NCBI GenBank assembly: GCA_020853375.1
Contig: JADYZA010000021.1
Coordinates: 1 to 5,034, forward strand
Source of the DNA: Verrucomicrobiota bacterium
Lineage (GTDB): Bacteria; Verrucomicrobiota; Kiritimatiellia; Kiritimatiellales; Tichowtungiaceae
Direction: 5' to 3'
DNA length: 5,034 nucleotides
A model generated the notes under the pieces. The model ran no database searches. It was not told the DNA's origin and was given only the letters and a program-made list of their open reading frames with translations. Numbering within the stretch: the stretch's first letter is position 1; each line of letters opens with the position of its first letter. This document shows, piece after piece, positions 1 through 5,034 of the stretch. The position numbers and the translations under genes were made by a program.

Positions 1-1
1 C

Positions 2-886
2 GGAGCGGTGATGCTTCCGGAAGTGCCGGACTGGCTGGTGATAGAAGTCAGTTCGTTTCAGCTCGAGACGGTGCAGGATTTTCGCCCGGATATCGGCCTG
101 CTTCTGAATGTGCTTCCGAACCATCTCGACCGGCATGGGAGTATGGATGTTTATCGGAATATGAAGCTCCGGCTGTTTGAAAACATGCAGACATCGGATG
201 TGGCGATTATTCCTTTCAAGATGGGTCCAGGTATTGAAAAAAAAACTTCCAATACTTGGAAAACATTCGGCCCCGAACAAGGTGCCGATTTCTTCTACCG
301 TAACGGGATGGTTGGTCCGATTGATCTAAACGGAACGCTATTTTCCAATGAAATCCTTGGGGTTGCAGGTGCGGCGGTGTCCGCTGTCTGCGCCGCCTGC
401 GGTGTTCCGTCGGCGGCTGTTGAGGCAGCTGCCCGTGATTTTGAACCGCTTCCGCACCGGACGGCGCTGGTGGCCGAGATTGGCGGGGTGAAATATGTGG
501 ATGATTCTAAGGCGACCAATCTGGTTGCCATGTGCGCGGCAGTCAAAATGTGCTCCGGAAAGGTTCATTTAATTGCCGGAGGCCGAGCAAAAGAGAGTGA
601 TTTCAGTTTGGCAAAAGATTTACTGGCGCAGCGGGTTTCACAGCTATATCTTATCGGGGAAGCATCGGGTGCGATGCAGGCTGCGTGGAGTGACGTTGTC
701 CGGTGTAATTCCTGTGGAACGTTGGATGCGGCGGTTAAGGCCGCACAGAAACAGGCAAAGCCCGGAGAAGTTGTTCTCCTATCTCCTGCGTGTACCAGTT
801 TTGATCAGTTTCGCGATTTTAATGAGCGTGGCGATTGTTTCGCTGCGGCGGTTCGCGGGTTAATGGTCGATGGTGCGAGTGTGTGA
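2..886 (+). CDS. murD: MurD, UDP-N-acetylmuramoyl-L-alanine--D-glutamate ligase (5' partial)
   Basis: This is the cytoplasmic Mur ligase that uses ATP to add D-glutamate to UDP-MurNAc-L-alanine in peptidoglycan precursor synthesis. The frame is open from the left edge; by comparison with E. coli MurD from memory, about 145 N-terminal residues are missing, including the UDP-binding domain and the ATP P-loop. Counting from the GTG at base 8 as residue 1, visible family motifs are IEVSSFQLE (12-20, Glu13), NHLDRH (38-43, His39), YRNMKLR (49-55, Lys53 as the carbamylated lysine), PHR (149-151), DDSKATN (165-171), GGRAKESDF (191-199) and SPACTSFDQFRDF (259-271), the last forming the D-Glu side of the C-terminal domain. 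The usual GxHNxxN motif of the central domain is not recognisable near residues 115-120. The gene ends 36 bp before the LysM gene, so the two are probably co-transcribed. Identity is firm; the true start is outside the window. Confidence 0.95.
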   Translation, partial: GAVMLPEVPDWLVIEVSSFQLETVQDFRPDIGLLLNVLPNHLDRHGSMDVYRNMKLRLFENMQTSDVAIIPFKMGPGIEKKTSNTWKTFGPEQGADFFYRNGMVGPIDLNGTLFSNEILGVAGAAVSAVCAACGVPSAAVEAAARDFEPLPHRTALVAEIGGVKYVDDSKATNLVAMCAAVKMCSGKVHLIAGGRAKESDFSLAKDLLAQRVSQLYLIGEASGAMQAAWSDVVRCNSCGTLDAAVKAAQKQAKPGEVVLLSPACTSFDQFRDFNERGDCFAAAVRGLMVDGASV

Positions 887-910
887 AAACGGATAAGAAG
901 TTAGTTAGAG

Positions 911-916
911 AAGGAG
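911..916 (+). promoter_or_regulatory. Ribosome binding site of the LysM lipoprotein gene
   Basis: AAGGAG lies 6 nt before the ATG at 923. It is a near-perfect Shine-Dalgarno sequence and fixes the start of the LysM gene. That start also puts a signal peptide at the N-terminus, which supports it. Confidence 0.85.
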
Positions 917-922
917 TCTCTC

Positions 923-1882
923 ATGAAGGCGAAGGTTGTTGGGTTTCGGGTTCTGGTGATGCTTGCTGGGTTTTCTCTGATGCAGGGTTGTACAACGGGT
1001 AATTGCCCCGTTCGTTGGTTGAATTGGCCTGGGACCACTCCGAAGGATCAGCCTGTGGTTTTTCCGGCAGGAACGAATACTGCGGATAGCGGTGTTTCAT
1101 CTGCGGTCGGCTTTGACTCCGCCGTTTCACCTGTCAGTCCGGTTTCTAGTGCGAGCGTGCATCTGGTGAAGAAAGGTGAGACTCTTTCATCCATTGCCTC
1201 CTCTTATGGCACGTCATGGAAAAATCTAGCTGAACACAACAGCCTGACTGATCCGAACAACCTGAAAGTTGGTCAGGAAATTCGTATTCCTGGCTCTAAG
1301 AACTCCGCGCCTTCTGTAACTAAGCGCGCACCTGTTTCAAGCCGTCCGATTCCTAGTTCGATCAAGCAGGGTTCATCCTACACGGTTAAGAAAGGTGACT
1401 CTGTTGCTTCCATTGCCAAGCGTAGCGGCCTGACAGTTAACGAAATCAAGCTTGCGAATGGACTCAAAAACGACAGCCTTTCTGTCGGCAAAACACTTTC
1501 TATTCCCAAGAAGGGTGCAGCAGTGAAAGCTGCCGCTCCGGCCAAGTCGACTTCCAAAGCGGCTGCGGCTGCAACACCGGCGGCCTCATCCACGTTGCCA
1601 GCCCCGGCACCAATTTCGGAAACCGCGCCAGCCGCTTCTGCGGTTAGTGCTCCAGCAGCCGGTGCCGCCGCTCCGGCGATCGCAGTTCCTTCCGCGGCCC
1701 CAGCAGCGGCTTCTTCAGCCAACGCTCCGGTTTATGAGCATGTGCTGTATCCCGGCGAAACGCTGGATGATGTGGCCCGCCAGTATGGCAGCTCACAGCA
1801 GGAGATCATGAAATTGAACAAGATCACCGATCCTTCCTCCGTTAAGCCCGGCACGAAACTGCTGGTTCCGATTCCGGAATAG
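923..1882 (+). CDS. Three-LysM-domain lipoprotein, probably peptidoglycan-binding
   Basis: This 319-residue protein has an N-terminal lipoprotein-type signal: Lys/Arg residues at 2-9, a hydrophobic stretch at 10-20, then MQGC with Cys23 as the likely lipidated residue. Met at -3 and Gln at -2 are less usual lipobox residues, so lipidation is probable rather than certain. Three LysM modules follow at about 79-123, 152-196 and 272-317, each with the pattern (V/L)xxGExL or GDS, then IA/VA, then a VGxxxxIP-like end. An Ala/Pro/Ser-rich low-complexity linker (about 198-268) separates the second and third. I see no M23, NlpC/P60, amidase or other catalytic domain. LysM modules bind the glycan chains of peptidoglycan, so a structural or recruiting role at the wall is inferred. 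Its place between murD and ftsW matches the gene called nlpD in Chlamydia, although the LytM/M23 domain of E. coli NlpD is lacking. Expression is probably from the murD side, ending at the terminator just downstream. Confidence 0.9.
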   Translation: MKAKVVGFRVLVMLAGFSLMQGCTTGNCPVRWLNWPGTTPKDQPVVFPAGTNTADSGVSSAVGFDSAVSPVSPVSSASVHLVKKGETLSSIASSYGTSWKNLAEHNSLTDPNNLKVGQEIRIPGSKNSAPSVTKRAPVSSRPIPSSIKQGSSYTVKKGDSVASIAKRSGLTVNEIKLANGLKNDSLSVGKTLSIPKKGAAVKAAAPAKSTSKAAAAATPAASSTLPAPAPISETAPAASAVSAPAAGAAAPAIAVPSAAPAAASSANAPVYEHVLYPGETLDDVARQYGSSQQEIMKLNKITDPSSVKPGTKLLVPIPE

Positions 1883-1898
1883 TTGTCCGTGAAGGTTG

Positions 1899-1930
1899 AA
1901 AAGGGACGCTCTTATAGGCGTCCCTTTTTT
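1899..1930 (+). terminator. Rho-independent terminator after the LysM gene
   Basis: An 11-bp perfect stem pairs 1899-1909 (AAAAGGGACGC) with 1918-1928 (GCGTCCCTTTT) around an 8-nt loop (TCTTATAG), and ends in a run of six T (1925-1930). It begins 16 nt after the LysM stop codon and lies wholly before ftsW. The A-run on the left arm gives a T-run on the other strand, so it could also stop transcription coming leftward. It should stop most transcripts from the murD side before they reach ftsW. Confidence 0.92.
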
Positions 1931-1933
1931 GTG

Positions 1934-1962
1934 TTCTCATTACGTGGGCTTCATGAAATAGT
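1934..1962 (+). promoter_or_regulatory. ftsW: Possible weak sigma70-type promoter for ftsW
   Basis: TTCTCA (1934-1939) and AATAGT (1957-1962) each match the -35 and -10 consensus at 4 of 6 positions, with a 17-nt spacer. If used, transcription would begin at or within a base or two of the ftsW ATG at 1969, giving a leaderless or nearly leaderless mRNA. That would fit the absence of a Shine-Dalgarno sequence. The match is poor and could be chance; it is listed because a terminator stands just upstream and ftsW needs some source of transcript. Confidence 0.25.
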
Positions 1963-1968
1963 TTTGCC

Positions 1969-3108
1969 ATGCAACGAACCATTTTTGTCCTGATCGGCGC
2001 GGTACTTATTCTGGCCACCCTTGGCCTGATCATGCTTTTCAGCGCCAGTATGGTGCGCGGTGACGCGCAGTATGGTAATCCGGCATACTTCGTGACGCGC
2101 CAGCTTTCCTGGATGACTTTATCGCTGATCGCAGGACTTGCCTGCGCACGGATCGATTTACGCTGGTTCCGCAAGTTCAACTTGCCTATCGCGGTGATTT
2201 GTATTTTCTTCCTGATCTTGGTGCGTATTCCCGGCGTCGGCATTGAAATCAATGGAAGCTGGCGCTGGATACACCTTGGTCCGCTTAATATACAGCCGTC
2301 AGAATTTGCAAAAATCGGCATCATTTTCACTACGGCCTGGTGGATTTCCCGCCGCCGCCGTTACATGCACACATTTAAACGCGGACTGCTTCCGCCGATT
2401 GCTGGGCTAGGCTTGTGCGCTGTGCTACTGATGATTGAGCCGGATTTCGGTACTACCGTTTTGGTCGGACTGGTTGTTATGGTGTCGCTCTACATTGGCG
2501 GAGCACGTCTGAGCCATTTGGGCGGACTTGCGGCCATTGGTTCCGCGGCAATGGCCGTTAAATTGATGCATAACGCGAACCGCATGGATCGCATCACCGC
2601 ATTTCTTCATCCGGAAGAAAACGCACAGGGTGCGGCGTGGCAGCTCATCAACGGGCTGAATGCATTTGCCTCGGGCGGTCCGTATGGGGTCGGCCTCGGT
2701 AACAGTATTCAGAAATATCATTATCTTCCCGAGGCGCACACGGACTTCATTCTTCCGATCATTGGAGAGGAGCTGGGGCTTGCCGCCACGCTGGTTGTTC
2801 TACTTCTTTTCGTGGTCATCTTTATTTGCGGACTGCGGATTGCCGCCCGCGCTTCTGATGACTTTGGACGCTTCACCGCGTTGGGAATCACTTTGTTGAT
2901 CACGTTTCAGGCGACGATCAATCTGGCGGTGGTTACCGGATCGATGCCGACCAAAGGCTTAGCGTTGCCATTCATCAGCTACGGAGGGTCGAGTCTGATT
3001 GTTTCTTCGGCCATGGTCGGCCTGCTGATTAATGTGGCGCACACAGCGAGAGACCCGAAAGCGAAAACCCGCACGGCGCTGTTCAAAGACCGCCGTCGCA
3101 CGGCCTAA
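1969..3108 (+). CDS. ftsW: FtsW, septal peptidoglycan glycosyltransferase (SEDS family)
   Basis: This complete 379-residue polytopic membrane protein belongs to the SEDS family, which polymerises lipid II into glycan strands with a partner class B penicillin-binding protein at the division septum. Hydrophobic segments run through most of the length, with a very short cytoplasmic N-terminus and a basic C-terminal tail (about 361-378). Family signatures are FSAS (24-27), NGSWRWIHLGPLNIQPSEFAK (95-115), EPDFGTT (157-163), GVGLGNSIQK (240-249), LPEAHTDFI (253-261, Asp259 at the conserved catalytic position), GEELG (266-270), and MPTKGLALPFISYGGSS (326-342). The TKG in the last motif and the murD context favour FtsW over RodA. 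ATG 1969 is the only reasonable start, because an in-frame TGA at 1954 lies just upstream. No Shine-Dalgarno sequence precedes it. No murG or murC follows; the next gene converges 2 bp away. Confidence 0.95.
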   Translation: MQRTIFVLIGAVLILATLGLIMLFSASMVRGDAQYGNPAYFVTRQLSWMTLSLIAGLACARIDLRWFRKFNLPIAVICIFFLILVRIPGVGIEINGSWRWIHLGPLNIQPSEFAKIGIIFTTAWWISRRRRYMHTFKRGLLPPIAGLGLCAVLLMIEPDFGTTVLVGLVVMVSLYIGGARLSHLGGLAAIGSAAMAVKLMHNANRMDRITAFLHPEENAQGAAWQLINGLNAFASGGPYGVGLGNSIQKYHYLPEAHTDFILPIIGEELGLAATLVVLLLFVVIFICGLRIAARASDDFGRFTALGITLLITFQATINLAVVTGSMPTKGLALPFISYGGSSLIVSSAMVGLLINVAHTARDPKAKTRTALFKDRRRTA

Positions 3109-3110
3109 TG

Positions 3111-4049
3111 TCACGTCCGGCGAAGCGTGTGCACGGTGATTTCCGGCGGGCAGTTGAAGCGAACCGCGACGGATGATGTTCCCGCACCGCGCGAGGTGTA
3201 ACCGGTCATTTCCTCAAAACTCCACTGGCCTGAATGGCACTTTCTTGGACATTTGCTGTTGGTGAGCAGCGGCCGCCCGCCCGGCAGGCAGATTTGTCCG
3301 GCGTGAGTGTGTCCGCACAAATAAAGATTGATGCTGGCGAAAGCGGCTTTCCGGCAGATTTCCGGAGAGTGCGCCAGCAGGATCTTAAAGCCGTTTTCCG
3401 GAACGTTTTCGAGCGCCTTGTCGAGGTTGTCGGTTTCGTAGTAATGCGGATCGTCCACGCCCGCCAGCCAGATTTTTTCGCCATGGTTCTCCAGCGCGAC
3501 ATGCTCATTCAGCAGTAAACGAATTCCGCCCGCTTCCAGCATCGGAACCATTTCGATGGCATCGTGGTTTCCAAGGATTGCAAACGTGGCGGTTTTGATG
3601 TGGCGGCGCAACTCGACCATTCGTCTTGTCGGCGTTTCGTAGTCCTCAAACGTGCCTTCACGGAAATCTCCGGTGATGACACACAGGTCGTATTCAAGCG
3701 GTTCGATCAGTTTGGTCAGAATATCAATCAGTTCAGGGTTTCCGTCGATGTGCGTATCGCTGATATGCAACAGGCGATAGCCGTCGAACGCTTCCGGTAG
3801 ATCGGCGCAGAACAGCTCCTGAAAATTCACCCGCACCGCCAGCGCGTTGTGGTGGCCGCGCCAGTAAAGTCCGGTAGCTTTCAGCGTATTGCGGATGATG
3901 CGGTGAAGCGTCCGGATGTGCTCAATATGGAACCAGACCTTGCCGTTTCCGAAAAGCCGCGCCACATGGTGCGTCTGGATTTTCAGCCGCTGCGCCAGCA
4001 GTTGCCGACCCAGCCGTTCTTCAAGCTGTTTATAGTCCACATCAGCCAT
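3111..4049 (-). CDS. Calcineurin-like metallophosphoesterase (YkuE/LpxG-like)
   Basis: This 312-residue protein is a dinuclear-metal phosphoesterase. All metal and phosphate motifs are present in order: DTH (Asp98, His100), GD (Asp128), GNHD (Asn161, His162), AHS (His227) and GHTHAG (His247, His249). The C-terminus carries GGRPLLTN, TSRGAGTS and RFNCPPEI stretches, which I recall as conserved in a YkuE/LpxG-type subfamily. The first 90 or so residues precede the catalytic domain; they are charged and show no signal peptide or membrane segment, unlike many YkuE/YaeI proteins that are exported or anchored. The stretch TGLYWRGHHNA (59-69) looks like a subfamily signature. In Chlamydia, LpxG of this superfamily cleaves UDP-2,3-diacylglucosamine to lipid X in lipid A synthesis; that role is possible here but unproven. 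Other possible substrates are cyclic nucleotides, phospholipids or general phosphoesters. The fold is near certain, the substrate is not. Confidence 0.92.
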   Translation of the reverse strand: MADVDYKQLEERLGRQLLAQRLKIQTHHVARLFGNGKVWFHIEHIRTLHRIIRNTLKATGLYWRGHHNALAVRVNFQELFCADLPEAFDGYRLLHISDTHIDGNPELIDILTKLIEPLEYDLCVITGDFREGTFEDYETPTRRMVELRRHIKTATFAILGNHDAIEMVPMLEAGGIRLLLNEHVALENHGEKIWLAGVDDPHYYETDNLDKALENVPENGFKILLAHSPEICRKAAFASINLYLCGHTHAGQICLPGGRPLLTNSKCPRKCHSGQWSFEEMTGYTSRGAGTSSVAVRFNCPPEITVHTLRRT

Positions 4050-4077
4050 TGAGAGTTCCTTTCGCTCCGACTATATT
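4049..4077 (+). promoter_or_regulatory. recD2: Putative sigma70-type promoter for recD2
   Basis: TTGAGA (4049-4054) and TATATT (4072-4077) match the -35 and -10 consensus at 5 of 6 positions each, with the ideal 17-nt spacer. Transcription would start near 4084, leaving a leader of about 16 nt before the recD2 ATG at 4100. The -35 box overlaps the first base of the opposite-strand phosphoesterase start codon. This is the best promoter match I saw in the window. Confidence 0.6.
4057..4062 (-). promoter_or_regulatory. Ribosome binding site of the metallophosphoesterase gene
   Basis: Read on the minus strand, AAAGGA ends 7 nt before the ATG at 4049-4047. This is a good Shine-Dalgarno match and spacing, and it supports the start chosen for the 312-residue product. 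Confidence 0.8.
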
Positions 4078-4098
4078 CATTCAGCAACCCGCATTAAA
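4070..4098 (-). promoter_or_regulatory. Putative promoter for the metallophosphoesterase gene, overlapping the recD2 promoter
   Basis: On the minus strand, a -10 box TATAGT (5 of 6, bases 4075-4070) lies 17 nt from a weak -35 box TTTAAT (3 of 6, bases 4098-4093). The expected start near 4063 would leave a leader of about 14 nt, just including the Shine-Dalgarno sequence. Its -10 shares four bases (4072-4075) with the -10 of the recD2 promoter on the other strand. Support comes from the good -10 and correct location; the -35 is poor. Confidence 0.4.
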
Positions 4099-4099
4099 G

Positions 4100-5034
4100 A
4101 TGAATACCAACGGAAAAAAAACGAACGAGCGCCGCCTCGACGGGCAGATCGAGAGGGCCGTTTTCCGCAATGAGGAAAACGGTTACGCCGTTCTGCGCGT
4201 CAAAGTCCGCGGGCACAAAGACCTTGTCACGGTCGTCGGTACAGTTTCGAGCGCCAACCCCGGCGAATGGCTGGCCGCCGACGGTGAATGGATATCCGAC
4301 GCGCATTACGGCCAGCAGTTTAAAGCAGAGGCGATGCGGATTTCTCAGCCCGACACGCTCGACGGTATAAAAAAATTTCTCGGCTCCGGCATGATTCGCG
4401 GCATCGGCAAAGAATACGCCGAACGTCTGGTGCAGGCTTTCGGGCGCGATGTCTTTGATGTGATTGAAAACTCGTCGGCCAAGTTGCTCAAGGTTGAAGG
4501 AATCGGGCCGGGCCGTCGCGCCAGTATTCGTGCGGCGTGGGCGGAACAGAAGGGCGTCCGCGAGATCATGAGTTTTCTTTTCAGTCACGGTGTCAGCACG
4601 GCGCGCGCTTTCCGGATTTATAAAGCCTACGGCGAACGCTCCATCGAACTGATTCAGCGTGATCCGTACTGCCTGGCCCGTGACATCCACGGCATCGGCT
4701 TTCTGATTGCCGACGGTATCGCGCAGAAGCTCGGCATCGCCAAAGATTCCGAACTGCGCTCCCGAGCCGGGATTGAATACGTCCTGCAGGAATTGACCAC
4801 CAGCGGCCACTGCGCTTCGCCGCGCGGCGACCTGCAAAGCAAAGCTGTCGAACTGCTCGATATTTCGCCCGACCAGATTTCCGGCGCGCTCGACTGGCTG
4901 GTCGGTGAAAAACGGCTGATACTAGACGAAGACCGGCTGGGTCGCTCGCTGGTTTATCTGCCGAAGCTTTACTTTGCCGAATGGACTTTCGCCAAAAAGC
5001 TGATCGAACTGAATTACGGCAAACATCCTTGTCC
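4100..5034 (+). CDS. recD2: RecD2-type (RecD/TraA family) DNA helicase, N-terminal part (3' partial)
   Basis: The frame is open from ATG 4100 to the right edge, giving 311 residues of a protein that usually has about 720-750. RecD2 is a 5'-3' superfamily 1B helicase found in bacteria without needing RecBC; it acts in DNA repair and replication-fork maintenance. Visible parts are the N-terminal beta-rich domain (about 13-85, with VFRNEENGYAVLRV at 21-34), then helix-hairpin-helix-type elements: GSGMIRGIGKEYAERLV (95-111), LLKVEGIGPGRRASI (129-143) and the DPYCLARDIHGIGFLIAD region (188-205), followed by a winged-helix-like stretch to about 285. The Walker A motif and the helicase core would lie beyond the window, so activity cannot be judged. 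ATG 4100 places the family N-terminus at a normal distance, but only a weak AAAG precedes it, directly next to the start; no strong Shine-Dalgarno sequence is seen. It is divergent from the phosphoesterase gene across 50 bp. Confidence 0.93.
   Translation, partial: MNTNGKKTNERRLDGQIERAVFRNEENGYAVLRVKVRGHKDLVTVVGTVSSANPGEWLAADGEWISDAHYGQQFKAEAMRISQPDTLDGIKKFLGSGMIRGIGKEYAERLVQAFGRDVFDVIENSSAKLLKVEGIGPGRRASIRAAWAEQKGVREIMSFLFSHGVSTARAFRIYKAYGERSIELIQRDPYCLARDIHGIGFLIADGIAQKLGIAKDSELRSRAGIEYVLQELTTSGHCASPRGDLQSKAVELLDISPDQISGALDWLVGEKRLILDEDRLGRSLVYLPKLYFAEWTFAKKLIELNYGKHPC

Noticed and set aside
237..261. On the minus strand, a TTCCAA-GTA-TTGGAA hairpin followed by a G and nine T, resembling an intrinsic terminator inside murD.
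   Set aside because: The stem is only 6 bp with two G-C pairs, and no minus-strand gene lies upstream of it within reach. It is best explained by coding sequence beside an A-run.
1378..1722. Minus-strand open frame of 114 codons opposite the LysM gene.
   Set aside because: Its product is an Ala/Gly-rich shadow of the Ala/Pro-rich linker on the plus strand, with no ribosome binding site or recognisable domain.
1953..1961. Minimal start-stop unit ATG AAA TAG seven bases before the ftsW ATG, a possible regulatory mini-ORF.
   Set aside because: It has no Shine-Dalgarno sequence, and a nine-base match of this type is easily due to chance.
3234..4052. Several plus-strand open frames of 67-94 codons opposite the phosphoesterase gene.
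   Set aside because: They overlap a well-supported gene with all its catalytic motifs, and show no domains or ribosome binding sites of their own.
4094..4837. Minus-strand open frame of 247 codons opposite recD2.
   Set aside because: The plus-strand frame gives clear RecD2 motifs throughout; the minus-strand product is an antisense shadow, with no recognisable family motif.
1..5034. Search by eye for a new system: CRISPR repeats, insertion sequence ends, tRNA or rRNA genes, retron or toxin-antitoxin pairs, riboswitch leaders.
   Set aside because: Nothing of this kind is visible. Nearly all the sequence is taken up by five recognisable genes, and the gaps are 2 to 86 bp long.

Overview
The window looks like an ordinary chromosomal housekeeping stretch from a Gram-negative bacterium, most likely a member of the PVC superphylum (Verrucomicrobiota, Kiritimatiellota, Lentisphaerota or Chlamydiota). 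The main clue is gene order. A LysM lipoprotein gene lies between murD and ftsW, which is the order I recall for the chlamydial division and cell-wall cluster (murD, nlpD-like, ftsW). A metallophosphoesterase that resembles the LpxG/YkuE type is consistent with this but does not prove it. The phylum call is inference, because no rRNA or other marker is present.

Layout. Bases 2-886 (+) hold the C-terminal two thirds of murD, cut by the left edge. Bases 923-1882 (+) encode a three-LysM lipoprotein with a good ribosome binding site, followed by a strong intrinsic terminator (1899-1930). Bases 1969-3108 (+) encode a complete FtsW. Bases 3111-4049 (-) encode a calcineurin-like metallophosphoesterase that converges on ftsW with only 2 bp between the stop codons. 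A 50-bp divergent spacer (4050-4099) separates it from a RecD2-type helicase gene (4100 to the right edge, +), of which only the N-terminal 311 residues are present. There is no gene-free stretch longer than about 90 bases.

How the genes work together. MurD adds D-glutamate to UDP-MurNAc-L-Ala in the cytoplasm. FtsW polymerises the finished lipid II at the septum. The LysM lipoprotein probably binds the resulting peptidoglycan from the envelope side. The cell-wall cluster ends after ftsW here: murG and murC, which often follow, are replaced by an opposite-strand gene. The phosphoesterase may act in lipid A synthesis (LpxG-like) or on another phosphoester. RecD2 belongs to DNA repair and is unrelated to the cell-wall genes.

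I found no mobile element, CRISPR array, RNA gene or evident new system. The points most worth a second look are the overlapping divergent promoters at 4049-4098, the apparent loss of the HNxxN motif in MurD, and the terminator just upstream of an ftsW gene that lacks a Shine-Dalgarno sequence.
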